64,000 bases of DNA. Origin: an uncultured Selenomonadales bacterium. Its GTDB lineage: Bacteria > Bacillota > Negativicutes > Selenomonadales > Selenomonadaceae. Under the pieces are notes generated by a model. That model worked only from the letters and a program-made list of their open reading frames with translations. It ran no database searches and was not told the DNA's origin. The DNA is taken from contig CAMZAX010000005.1 in the NCBI GenBank assembly GCA_947304355.1, forward strand, positions 1 through 64,000, read 5' to 3'. The position numbers were made by a program, and so were the translations under genes. Position 1 is the first letter of the stretch; the number at the start of each line of letters is the position of its first letter. Shown piece by piece: positions 17,038 to 25,176 of the stretch.

Positions 17038-18132
17038 TTACTCCCTGCTGTGCCGCGTGATCTCAACGAGCCCAAGCGGCGTCATGTCAACAATTTTCGT
17101 TTTGTTGCGGTCAAGGGCGGCCTTCGTGCGCAGGAAGTGCATCAAAATATTCTTGTGCGCGTCGCCGACCATATCAATGAAATCGACGATAACAATCCCG
17201 CCGACGTCGCGCAACTTCAGCTGTCGAAGGATGAGTTCCGCCGCCTCCAAGTTGGTTTTGAGAATCGTCTCGTCGAAGTCGTCGCGCCCGACGAATTTGC
17301 CGGTATTCACGTCGACGGCAGTCAAAGCCTCGGTTTTGTCGAAGACGATTTGCCCGCCGCTGGGCAAAGGCAGTTCGCGCTTGTCGACGGTCGCAATATC
17401 CTGCGCCACGCCGAACGCCTCAAAAATCTGCGCGGTACCTTCGTGTAAGGAAATTTTTTCGGCGGGAACAAGTTTTTCAAGCCGACGATAAATTTTCAAG
17501 CTGTCGACGACGATTTCGGTATCGGGCGTGAATTCGTCGCGCAGGAGCTTTTCAATCAAGTCGTTGTCGCTGTAAAGCAAGGCGGGCGATTTGCGCTTTG
17601 AATTGCGTTCGACAATGTGCGCCCACAGTTTTTGCAAGGCGGCAAGGTCTTCAAGCAAAGCCGTTTCGTCGCAACCTTCAGCCGCCGTCCGAACGATGAT
17701 GCCCGCGCCCGCCGGACGAATTTTTTTCGCCAAGTCGTGGAGCCTGTCACGTTCCGCGCCGCGAATTTTACTCGACACGCCGACATAATTCAGATTGGGC
17801 AGGAAAATCGCGAGCCGTCCCGCCAAGCTGATGTTGAGCGTCGCGCGTGCGCCCTTCGTGCCGACCGCGTCCTTTTCGATTTGCAGCAAGACGCTTTGTC
17901 CGATGTAAAATTTTTGCGCCGCCTTCGTCTGCAGGAAAACATTTTTGTCGCGCCCGATGTCTATGAACGCCGCCCGCATTCCCGGCAAAAAGTTTTGCAC
18001 GCGCCCTTTGTAAATGTTGCCGACAAGTCGCGGATCGTCTTCGCGCGAAGAATAGACCGCCTCAAGCTCGCCGTCAATCTTCACCGCCGCGCAGGTCAAA
18101 ACGTTTTTGTGACTAATCAGTATCCGTTTCAT
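17038..18132 (-). CDS. rng: Ribonuclease E/G family, short form ending after the catalytic domain
   Basis: Single-strand endoribonuclease for rRNA and mRNA processing. 364 residues with S1-like RNA-binding segment (GNIYKGRVQNFLPGMRAAFI near 38-57), 5'-sensor/RNase H-like region, and catalytic aspartates in LTAVDVNTGKF and VIVDFIDM. It stops just after PLGLVEITRHSRE. Full-length RNase G (about 490 aa) continues with a CPxC zinc-link and a small dimer/tetramer domain, which are absent here. ATG at 18132 begins the conserved MKRILIS. Confidence 0.88.
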   Translation of the reverse strand: MKRILISHKNVLTCAAVKIDGELEAVYSSREDDPRLVGNIYKGRVQNFLPGMRAAFIDIGRDKNVFLQTKAAQKFYIGQSVLLQIEKDAVGTKGARATLNISLAGRLAIFLPNLNYVGVSSKIRGAERDRLHDLAKKIRPAGAGIIVRTAAEGCDETALLEDLAALQKLWAHIVERNSKRKSPALLYSDNDLIEKLLRDEFTPDTEIVVDSLKIYRRLEKLVPAEKISLHEGTAQIFEAFGVAQDIATVDKRELPLPSGGQIVFDKTEALTAVDVNTGKFVGRDDFDETILKTNLEAAELILRQLKLRDVGGIVIVDFIDMVGDAHKNILMHFLRTKAALDRNKTKIVDMTPLGLVEITRHSRE

Positions 18133-18158
18133 TGAATCAGCTCGCTTTCTGCGCCGTG

Positions 18159-18188
18159 ATTCTATCACATTGTCCGGACGCCGCGCAA
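18159..18188 (-). promoter_or_regulatory. Predicted promoter of rng-MATE operon
   Basis: Minus strand TTGCGC (18183-18188), 18-base spacer ending TGA, -10 TAGAAT (18159-18164). Confidence 0.5.
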
Positions 18189-18196
18189 AAAAATTT

Positions 18197-18225
18197 TTGA
18201 CACCCGCGCGGAAAGGTTATACAAT
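18197..18225 (+). promoter_or_regulatory. Predicted promoter of the 73-residue protein and carbonic anhydrase genes
   Basis: TTGACA (18197-18202), 17-base spacer, TACAAT (18220-18225), with AAAGGAG just before the start at 18249. Confidence 0.75.
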
Positions 18226-18248
18226 CTTCGCCGAAAGGAGCGATTGGC

Positions 18249-18470
18249 ATGGATGGTTTGAAACGGTTCATTCAATTCGACAACGACCGCATAAATCTCG
18301 ACGAAATCGTAAGCTACGGCAGCGGCACCGACGAGGACGACGACCGCTATCTTTACGTCGAAACTAAGACCAGCGAAGACGTTTTCCAGTATTACGAGGA
18401 AGACTCCGAATTCGACATTGACGAAAAGCTTGAGGAGCTCGACGAGATTTTGCTTTGCCGCAAGCCCTGA
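18249..18470 (+). CDS. Small acidic hypothetical protein (73 aa)
   Basis: Start supported by AAAGGAG 8 bases upstream and a strong promoter. Very acidic: runs of Asp/Glu around residues 25-30 and 50-67, with DIDEKLEELDEILL as a likely helix. No signal peptide, membrane helix or family recognised. It lies 61 bases before the carbonic anhydrase gene and probably shares its transcript. Confidence 0.6.
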   Translation: MDGLKRFIQFDNDRINLDEIVSYGSGTDEDDDRYLYVETKTSEDVFQYYEEDSEFDIDEKLEELDEILLCRKP

Positions 18471-18531
18471 CGCGTCGACTTTGAACAGAATTGAGCTACA
18501 AGTCGCTGAAATTTTTTGGGGAGGTTATTAC

Positions 18532-19101
18532 ATGTCGGTAATCGATGAAATGCTTCAGACGAACGAAAAGTTTTGCGCAAACCTGCCGGAAGAATACAAA
18601 GCCTATGAGCACGAAGACCACCACGACAGCAAGTTGCCGAAGAAACACTTGGCAATCGTCACCTGCATGGACACGCGCCTCGTCAATTTCTTGGAGCCCT
18701 GCCTCGGAATCAAGCGCGGCGACGCGAAGATTATCAAGACTGTCGGCAACTGCCTCAACGGCGTCTTCGATACGACGGTACGCAGCCTGTTGGTTTGCAT
18801 TTACGAACTCGGCGTGCAGGAAGTCGCGATTATCGGTCACCACGAATGCGGCATGGCAAAGACGACTTCGCAGAGCCTGACCAACGGCATGACGGCACGC
18901 GGCGTGTCGCCCGATGCTATCAAGATGGTCGAAAAGGAACTCGTCGAATGGACGGACACTTTCCAAAAGCCCGAAGAAAACGTTATCAAAGTCGTCAAGG
19001 AACTGCGCAACAATCCGCTTATCCCGAAGGACGTAAAAATTCACGGGCTGATGTTCCACCCCAGGAGCGGCAGGCTCGAATTGCTCGACAAACAAGACTG
19101 A
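18532..19101 (+). CDS. Beta-class carbonic anhydrase
   Basis: Interconverts CO2 and bicarbonate. 189 residues with the zinc site of beta-class enzymes: CMDTR near residue 43 and HHECG near 102-106. The conserved IIGHHECGM loop and a C-terminal GLMFHPRSGRLEL strand are present. It is cytoplasmic, with no signal peptide. ATG at 18532 is preceded by GGGGAGG. It likely supplies bicarbonate for carboxylations in an anaerobe. Confidence 0.92.
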   Translation: MSVIDEMLQTNEKFCANLPEEYKAYEHEDHHDSKLPKKHLAIVTCMDTRLVNFLEPCLGIKRGDAKIIKTVGNCLNGVFDTTVRSLLVCIYELGVQEVAIIGHHECGMAKTTSQSLTNGMTARGVSPDAIKMVEKELVEWTDTFQKPEENVIKVVKELRNNPLIPKDVKIHGLMFHPRSGRLELLDKQD

Positions 19102-19123
19102 TTGCAACGCGATAAAATTTTTC

Positions 19124-19152
19124 GGGCGTCGATAAAAATCGGCGTCCTTTTT
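19124..19152 (+). terminator. Terminator of the carbonic anhydrase transcript
   Basis: Ten-pair stem GGGCGTCGAT/ATCGGCGTCC with two G-T pairs, loop AAAA, then T5. Confidence 0.7.
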
Positions 19153-19154
19153 GA

Positions 19155-19182
19155 TTGACGCGCCATTTTTTTTTGATACAAT
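19155..19182 (+). promoter_or_regulatory. Predicted flagellin promoter (sigma-70 type)
   Basis: TTGACG (19155-19160), 16-base spacer containing a T-run, TACAAT (19177-19182). Confidence 0.5.
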
Positions 19183-19236
19183 ATTCGCAAAAGAATCGCA
19201 GGAAGTCACGGACGACAACTCAAGGAGGAATTACAA

Positions 19237-20565
19237 ATGTCAATGGTCATACGAACCAACATGGAAGCAACGCGGACGCTCAATCAAATGACGGCGAACC
19301 ACGCGCTGGCGCACAAACACTTGATGAAAGTTTCGACGGGGCTTAAAGTTCGCGACGCGCAGGACGACGCCTCGGCTTACGCCATATCGGAAAATATGCG
19401 CGTAAGAATTCGTGCACTCGAACAGGCGCACTCAAACACCCAAAACGGCTCCAACATGATGAAGACCGCCGAAGGTGCCGTCGCAAATATCATCGACGCG
19501 CTCCGCACACTCAAGGAGAAAGCGATTAACGCCGCAAACGATTCAAACACCGACGAAGACCGCCGTATGATTCAGCGGGAATTCGATCAGCTCGTCGACC
19601 AAATCGACGAAGACGCCCTTATCACTTTCAACAACAAGTATCTGATTGACGGGACGCGCAACAACTCCTTCGTGCCCGCCAAGACGATTTTGCTCAATCA
19701 AAGCTTGCACGACGAAACGACGACCGATACGGCTTTGACGGATTTGCGCAACCGCGCCGGCGATTCGCTCGAAATCCAATCGACTGATTATTATCAGCTG
19801 TCATACGTCATGAACGGGAAAATGACTTCGGTCAGCGGACAAGTCGCGGACACTACGCTTGGAACCCTCTTGACGCAAGAAGACGTGTCCGAAGCGCAGG
19901 CGACGACCGACGGGCAAATCACCGGCATTACCGACAAATTCGGCAACGACGTTTACACGCCCGACAGAAAGCAGGGCATTGTTGTTTCGTCAATCTACAA
20001 CGACGGCGACGACATCTTAAGTACGCAAATCGCCGGCTTCGCGATAAGCATCCTGGATTCGGAAGGACACGTCAAAAAATCCGCCAACGCCGCGCTCGAC
20101 AAGTTCAAGCAGTATCAACGCGCCGAAACGCAGACGGGCGACCAAGCATTGTCGTTCCAAGTCGGCGCAGATGCCAACTTCGCGACAAAGTTCGCCCTAA
20201 GCGACATGCGTTCGCGGGCTTTGGGCTTGAAGGGCGAAGACGGCAGCATTATCAGCATTTCCACGAAGGAAGACGCCAACGCCGCCATTAACGTTCTTGA
20301 CAACGTGCTGACAAAAGTTTTGGACGAGCAAAGCCATATCGGTTCGGCTCTGTCCCGATTGGAATACACGGCGACGAATTTGACGACAGCCTACACCAAC
20401 GACCAAGCGTCCGAGTCCGTGATTCGTGATGCCGATATGGCGACGGAAATGGCGGGCTATCTCAAATACAACGTCTTAACTCAAGCGTCGCAGGCAATGT
20501 TGGCGCAGGCGAATCAAAATCCTATGGACGTGCTGGCTTTGCTCGGCAACCAGGCGACAGAATAA
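19237..20565 (+). CDS. Flagellin
   Basis: Subunit of the flagellar filament, exported by the flagellar type III system. 442 residues: a conserved N-terminal D0/D1 helix region (VSTGLKVRDAQDDASAYAIS near 30-49), a variable middle, and a C-terminal D1/D0 region ending QASQAMLAQANQNPMDVLAL. AAGGAGG lies 9 bases before the ATG. No other flagellar gene is in the window, and the next gene starts 12 bases after it in the same direction. Confidence 0.95.
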   Translation: MSMVIRTNMEATRTLNQMTANHALAHKHLMKVSTGLKVRDAQDDASAYAISENMRVRIRALEQAHSNTQNGSNMMKTAEGAVANIIDALRTLKEKAINAANDSNTDEDRRMIQREFDQLVDQIDEDALITFNNKYLIDGTRNNSFVPAKTILLNQSLHDETTTDTALTDLRNRAGDSLEIQSTDYYQLSYVMNGKMTSVSGQVADTTLGTLLTQEDVSEAQATTDGQITGITDKFGNDVYTPDRKQGIVVSSIYNDGDDILSTQIAGFAISILDSEGHVKKSANAALDKFKQYQRAETQTGDQALSFQVGADANFATKFALSDMRSRALGLKGEDGSIISISTKEDANAAINVLDNVLTKVLDEQSHIGSALSRLEYTATNLTTAYTNDQASESVIRDADMATEMAGYLKYNVLTQASQAMLAQANQNPMDVLALLGNQATE

Positions 20566-20577
20566 GGAAGTTTTCAT

Positions 20578-21795
20578 TTGAATATATTTTTGCTTTTGAC
20601 GGCGGCACTTGCAATCATAATCGTGCTGTTGCGATTCAAATTTCAAATCGGAGTCTGCATGTTGGCAAGCGGACTGTTTATCTGGGCTTTGCGATCCGCG
20701 AGCCCAATTTCTTTGTTGCAGGCGGCTTACGAGACGTTCACGCTGTCGCGCACGTATGACATAATCTTCGCACTGTATTTCGTTATGTGTCTTGAAATCG
20801 AGTTGCGTTTGAGCGGCGCGCTGACCGATATGGTTAAGGCGTTGCGGCGCATGTTTTCGAACGTGAAGTTTTTGCTTGCGGCAATGCCCGCGTTTTTGGG
20901 CTTGTTGCCGAGCGTCGGCGGCGCACGCTTTTCCGCGCCGATTGTTCAAGAATTGAGCGCGAACTTGACACTGCGCCCCGAACACAAGGCGGCGATTAAT
21001 TTCTGGTTCCGTCACATGTTCGAGTTTTCGAGCCCGATAATCCCCGGCATGATTATGGCGTGTTCAATCGCGGGCGTGACGTTCGGCACGTTCATAAGCC
21101 ACTTGTGTTGGCTGACGCTTTTGGCAATCGTCGTCGGCTGGCTGATTCTGATTCGCCCGATAAAAGTTCCCGCAACGCACAAAGTAGCGGAGACGGCGGC
21201 GGAGATTCGTCACGAGCGCAACGGCTTGATATTGGCTCTGTTGCCGGTGGCGTCGGTGTTTATGGTCGTGGTGTTCGGTGGGCTCAACGCGTCGACGGCA
21301 ACGGGTTTGGTCGTGACGGCGTGGGTGTTCGTGTTGGCGGCGGTCGGGCGCGGCGTCAGCGTCAAAGAAATTTACTTCGGCGCGTTCGATTGGAAAATGA
21401 CGCTGAACATTTGCTGTATCCTGTACTTTATTCAGCTGCTGAGCGTGACGGAAGTTTTGGGCGAAATCGTTGCTGCGTTCCAAGCGTCGCCGTTGCCCGT
21501 CCCCGTAATAATCGCTTGCGTGTCGCTGATAATCGGCGTGCTGACGGGCATGAGTCAAGGTCACGTCGCGATAGTCATGCCGATAGTCGCGGCGATGGGC
21601 ACGGGCGATTTGAATTTGGCAGGCGTGGCGATGGCGTTCGGCGTCGCGGGGCAAATGCTGACTCCAACGCACTTTTGCCTTATCGTGACGACGGATTATT
21701 TCAAGGCGGATTTGCTCGCCACGCTCAAGCCTATATTCTTCGCGGAAGTCATCATGCTGACGGTCTTCAGCGCGTACACTTACTTAACGTGGTGA
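20578..21795 (+). CDS. DUF401-family membrane protein
   Basis: 405 residues, almost entirely hydrophobic, about 10-12 membrane helices, with the conserved LPSVGGARFSAPIV motif near residue 110 and MTPTHFCL-type region (GQMLTPTHFCLIVTTDYF) near 355. DUF401 proteins resemble permeases of the arsenite/citrate-transporter class; the substrate is unknown. TTG start behind AAGGAAG. It follows flagellin by 12 bases, so cotranscription is possible but functional linkage is doubtful. Confidence 0.85.
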   Translation: MNIFLLLTAALAIIIVLLRFKFQIGVCMLASGLFIWALRSASPISLLQAAYETFTLSRTYDIIFALYFVMCLEIELRLSGALTDMVKALRRMFSNVKFLLAAMPAFLGLLPSVGGARFSAPIVQELSANLTLRPEHKAAINFWFRHMFEFSSPIIPGMIMACSIAGVTFGTFISHLCWLTLLAIVVGWLILIRPIKVPATHKVAETAAEIRHERNGLILALLPVASVFMVVVFGGLNASTATGLVVTAWVFVLAAVGRGVSVKEIYFGAFDWKMTLNICCILYFIQLLSVTEVLGEIVAAFQASPLPVPVIIACVSLIIGVLTGMSQGHVAIVMPIVAAMGTGDLNLAGVAMAFGVAGQMLTPTHFCLIVTTDYFKADLLATLKPIFFAEVIMLTVFSAYTYLTW

Positions 21796-21862
21796 ATAAG
21801 GGAAAAGGGACAAGGGGGCAGGGGTAAGTTAAAAACCCTTGTCCCTTAACCCTTGTCCCTTA
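21796..21862. repeat. Convergent heptad arrays forming a large hairpin
   Basis: Directly after the DUF401 stop there are AGGGACA-type units in sense, and directly after the opposing DUF362 stop there are the same units in its sense. The two arms (AAGGGACAAGGG and CCCTTGTCCCTTAACCCTTGTCCC) pair, giving a stem-loop that can act as a terminator in both directions. Confidence 0.8.
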
Positions 21863-22921
21863 ACCGACTTGAATCAGTTCGTATTGCGGGTTGCCCATTT
21901 TGTGTTCCGCCATTGCGCTGAGCTGACGCAAGCCGTGACGCGATTCTATACGTTCGCGCAAATCCGCGCTGTCGGCGGCGGTGTAAACGAAATCGCAACA
22001 CGCTTGGTCAACGGCAAGAATGTCCGTCGACGCGCAAATCCCGATGTCCTTCATGGTCGGTTCGGCGGCGGAGGTGCCCGCGCAATCGCAATCGACGCTG
22101 AGCCGGCGCATGACGTTGATAAACACAATCCGCTTGCCGAAGTGGTCGCAGGTCGCCTTGCCGCTGTCCGCCATGCGTTCCATGAATTCTTCTTTGAGCG
22201 GCATGTTCACGCCGTCAAACCAATACGGACCGGGCGGCGGCATTTCGGAGCGTTTGTAGCCGTGAACTTGCACTTTGCCCACGTGTCCGCTCGCCATGCC
22301 GATTGCGATATTTTTGAGTGAGCCGCCGAAGCCGCCCATTGCGTGTCCTTTGAAGTGCGTCAACACGACGACCGAATCGTAATCAACAAGCGTCTTGCCC
22401 ATGTTGACTTTCTGCAAGTGAAAGCCGCCGTTTACGGGCAAGTCGACGCCGCCGAATTCGTCCATGATGTCAACTTTGCAGAAGTCCCAACCGTTCGTCG
22501 TCAAGGTCTCGCGGTGACCCGGCGTCTCGTAACGCGCGCCGTCGTAAAGCGTGTTCGTCTCGATGATGTTGCTGTTGGGGATTTGCGCTTGAAAAGCCTT
22601 GACCCATTCGCGCGGCAAGATGTTCGGACCGTGCGGCTCGCCCGTGTGGAGCTTGATGCCGACTTTGCCGAAAATTTCGCCGTTAATCAGATTGTACAGC
22701 TTGATGAGGTGCGCGGCATCGATTTTGTCCGTGAAGTAAACTTTCGCCGCCGTGCCCGCGTATTTGGTGCCGGTGACGTTTTTGGAGCCGACGACGGGAG
22801 CCGCTTTGAGCTTGACAGTTTTAGTCGCCGCCTCGACGGGTTGAACGTTGAGCTGACCGACTGCCGCGCCGACTGCCGCAACGCCCGCCAACTTGAAAAG
22901 GTCGCGCCGTGTGATGTCCAT
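21860..22921 (-). CDS. DUF362 protein with Tat signal peptide
   Basis: 353 residues. Tat-type signal TRRDLFKLAGVAAVGAA at residues 4-20, then a DUF362 domain with KIGVKLHTGEPHG-like sequence and FKGHAMGGFGGSLKN, where Lys, His and Gly motifs are conserved. DUF362 proteins are often iron-sulfur linked; Cys in DCDCAGT and DQACCDF could be ligands, but no ferredoxin motif follows here. The Tat signal implies folding, perhaps with cofactor, before export to the periplasm. It is 12 bases after a Tat-signal flavodoxin gene and likely works with it. Confidence 0.88.
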   Translation of the reverse strand: MDITRRDLFKLAGVAAVGAAVGQLNVQPVEAATKTVKLKAAPVVGSKNVTGTKYAGTAAKVYFTDKIDAAHLIKLYNLINGEIFGKVGIKLHTGEPHGPNILPREWVKAFQAQIPNSNIIETNTLYDGARYETPGHRETLTTNGWDFCKVDIMDEFGGVDLPVNGGFHLQKVNMGKTLVDYDSVVVLTHFKGHAMGGFGGSLKNIAIGMASGHVGKVQVHGYKRSEMPPPGPYWFDGVNMPLKEEFMERMADSGKATCDHFGKRIVFINVMRRLSVDCDCAGTSAAEPTMKDIGICASTDILAVDQACCDFVYTAADSADLRERIESRHGLRQLSAMAEHKMGNPQYELIQVG

Positions 22922-22933
22922 GATAAAGCCTCC

Positions 22934-23539
22934 TTACATTAAGCCGAGCCGCCGCAGATTTTCGACGACGGTTGATTCGGCTTGTGAGCGATTGTTTTGC
23001 GCAACCGAGCCGCGCATTTCAAAGCCGCGCAGAACCTTGGCGGTCGGGCACGTCATAGAAATTGTCTGGTCGGTACTCGAAAGCCCGCTGCCGCCGTGCG
23101 TGCAGAACGGGACGATTTTCTTGCCGCCGAAATCGTGACGTTCAAGGAACGTGTAAACAATCTGCGGGGCATCTCCGTACCAAATAGGATAACCGCAGAA
23201 AATCATTGTGTAGGGCGCAACGTCAATGTCGCCGACAAATTCGGGACGAGCCTTGGTCGCCTTCTCGCGGCTCGCAACTTTTTTGCAGTCTTCGTAGCTG
23301 TTGGGGTAAGCCTGCGCGGGTTTAATCTCGAACAGGTCGCCGCCCGTGCGTTGCGCGATAATCTCGGCGACGATTTCAGTGTTGCCCTTGCTGATGTTAC
23401 CGGTGCCGTATTCCTCGCCCGTGCGCGAAAAGTAGACGACAAGGATTTTTTCATTGGTCGCGGCTTCGACACGCCCGAACGACAACGCAAGTCCCGTCGC
23501 GCCCGCCAGCTTGAGAAAATCTCTGCGCGTGATGTTCAT
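22934..23539 (-). CDS. Exported flavodoxin-like protein with Tat signal
   Basis: 201 residues: Tat signal TRRDFLKLAGATGLALS at residues 4-20, then a flavodoxin fold with the FMN-phosphate loop region VVYFSRTGEEYGTGNISKGN near 34-53 and CGYPIWYGDAPQ near 113. Flavodoxin_4-type proteins carry FMN and act in electron transfer or quinone reduction. An exported version would be periplasmic. First gene of a two-gene unit with the DUF362 protein, whose signal peptide is almost the same. Confidence 0.87.
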   Translation of the reverse strand: MNITRRDFLKLAGATGLALSFGRVEAATNEKILVVYFSRTGEEYGTGNISKGNTEIVAEIIAQRTGGDLFEIKPAQAYPNSYEDCKKVASREKATKARPEFVGDIDVAPYTMIFCGYPIWYGDAPQIVYTFLERHDFGGKKIVPFCTHGGSGLSSTDQTISMTCPTAKVLRGFEMRGSVAQNNRSQAESTVVENLRRLGLM

Positions 23540-23603
23540 ATCAACACCTCCGAAAAATTTCTTCGTGTCGATTATAAAATCTTGAGTTTACTCCATGCAA
23601 GCA

Positions 23604-23642
23604 AAAAAATTTCCCCGCGACATTCGCAGGGAAAATTTTTTT
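23604..23642 (-). terminator. Terminator of the phosphatase-transglutaminase operon
   Basis: Minus strand TTTCCCTGCGA-loop-TCGCGGGGAAA followed by T7. Confidence 0.75.
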
Positions 23643-23647
23643 ACGCA

Positions 23648-24241
23648 TTAATAAAACGGTTCAAAGTAGCCCCAACGAACTTCCGAATCGTAGTAGGAGC
23701 CGGGCGTCTCGTCGTAAGTCACGCAAAAGCGATAGTAGACGTTCGCGCCGATGTTGTCGTCGATTTGCGGGTCGAAGACGTATTCCACGCCGTCAATCGC
23801 AATGACGCACCAGATGTGGCCGGTGTAGCCGCCGTCAGCGCGCGCCGTCTGTCCGTAGACCGTGTAGCAGTTCAAGCCGATTGCACGCGTCAGAGCGGCG
23901 AACGCGCACGAATAATCGTCGCAAGCCCCAACGTGACCGACAAGCATGCCGTAGGCGCGGGCAGTGCCGTTGTCTTCGGGGAAGTCAAGGCGCAGGACGT
24001 TATCGCCGTAGCTGCACGTGTCGACAAGATAATCGTAGCACGCGCGCACTTTGTCGCAGGTCGTCATGTTTTCGGTCGTGATTTGATTGAGCGTCTGCCA
24101 AACGATCTCGTCGCAGTAGTCCGCGCCCGTCGACGTGGGATTGAGCTCGGCGTTGTTGAGCAGATACTCCGCGTCGGTCGCCTTTGCCGAACTCGTAAGC
24201 AACAGCAACACCGCCGCGCAGGTTACGAAAAAATTTTTCAT
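23648..24241 (-). CDS. Exported transglutaminase-like (cysteine) protein
   Basis: 197 residues: signal peptide (about 1-21, ending SSAKA), then a transglutaminase-like core with Cys in GACDDYSCAFAALTRAIG, His in GYTGHIWCVIAIDG and Asp in EYVFDPQID, which form the expected Cys-His-Asp triad. Such bacterial proteins are usually proteases or peptidoglycan/protein-processing enzymes rather than cross-linkers. The start overlaps the end of the phosphatase gene by four bases (ATGA), so translation is coupled. Likely periplasmic. Confidence 0.82.
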   Translation of the reverse strand: MKNFFVTCAAVLLLLTSSAKATDAEYLLNNAELNPTSTGADYCDEIVWQTLNQITTENMTTCDKVRACYDYLVDTCSYGDNVLRLDFPEDNGTARAYGMLVGHVGACDDYSCAFAALTRAIGLNCYTVYGQTARADGGYTGHIWCVIAIDGVEYVFDPQIDDNIGANVYYRFCVTYDETPGSYYDSEVRWGYFEPFY

Positions 24242-25176
24242 TGCTTAATCTCCGTCAGCCACTCGCTCCACGGCAAACCGATTTGCTCGGCGCGCGTGCC
24301 TTGAACGAATTCGTAGAACAGGCGAATTTTTTTTGCGCGGTCGCGTGACTTTTCGGCGTACCAATCGTCGCCTTCGGGCTCAAGCAAAAGATTTGACCCG
24401 CCCAAAAGGTAATGCCGCTTGCAAATTGTTTCCAGCGACACGTCGGGATTTTTCATAATGTCGTACATGACAAGGAAAGTCGTCGTGCGCCCGTGACCCG
24501 CTTGGCAGTGGAAGTGCAACCACGCATTTTCGGGCAGGTTGGCGACGAACGTTACAAAGTCGTCGACGATTTCGGGCGCGGGAAATTGCATGTCTGCCGC
24601 CGCGAATCGCACGTATTCAAAGCCCGCCGCCTCGGACGTGTCGCGCTCGGTCTGAATCACGCGCGGGATTATCGTTATCGGCTTGAACGCCAGCTTGTCG
24701 GCGTTGCCCAAAGGCTCGAAGGTCGTTTCGACGCCGCGTAATTTGTTCAGTCGTTCGACTTCGTCCGCCTCGACTTCGGAAACGGTCTTGCCGGCATTGG
24801 CAGCGTTGTGTTCGACGTACCAGCTGACGGGCAACAGATTAACGAAGCCGTGAGATTCTTGCCGCAAGTCAACCATGAAAATTTTTGCGTCGGGCTCGCG
24901 CTCGCGAATCGTCCGATAAAGCGTCTTCAGCGCGGCGGGTGAAGGTTGACCGCTCGCCGAAGCCCAAAGCTCGTTCAAGCCTGCGCGGTCGGGCTCTTTG
25001 CCGCGAACGTCGTTTTGCCACGCGTCGAACATGAAACGGAAGTTGCGCGGCAAGTCAGCGGAGGCAGCCCCGTCCAGTCGCCATTGCCCGTCGACTTTTT
25101 TCTTGGCGTCGGCGGCGGCGAACAGCGTCAAGCTCAACAACGCAATCAGCGCGCCGATTAAAAATTTTTTCGTCAA
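24238..25176 (-). CDS. Exported cysteine phytase-like phosphatase (PTP fold)
   Basis: 312 residues: signal peptide (about 1-24, ending FAAADA), then a protein-tyrosine-phosphatase fold with the P-loop HCQAGHGRTT near residues 223-232. Selenomonas phytase PhyA has HCEAGVGRTT, and the downstream FLVMYDIMKNPDVSLETI matches it closely, as does the C-terminal PWSEWL. It likely removes phosphate from myo-inositol phosphates outside the inner membrane; Glu to Gln and Val to His changes in the loop could alter substrate. TTG start overlaps the previous stop (TTGA) behind AAGGAG. Confidence 0.88.
   Translation of the reverse strand: MTKKFLIGALIALLSLTLFAAADAKKKVDGQWRLDGAASADLPRNFRFMFDAWQNDVRGKEPDRAGLNELWASASGQPSPAALKTLYRTIREREPDAKIFMVDLRQESHGFVNLLPVSWYVEHNAANAGKTVSEVEADEVERLNKLRGVETTFEPLGNADKLAFKPITIIPRVIQTERDTSEAAGFEYVRFAAADMQFPAPEIVDDFVTFVANLPENAWLHFHCQAGHGRTTTFLVMYDIMKNPDVSLETICKRHYLLGGSNLLLEPEGDDWYAEKSRDRAKKIRLFYEFVQGTRAEQIGLPWSEWLTEIKQ

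Noticed and set aside
19112-19135. Sigma-28 promoter for flagellin (TAAA ... GTCGATAA)
   Set aside because: The spacing is about four bases too short and the second element lies in the carbonic anhydrase terminator.
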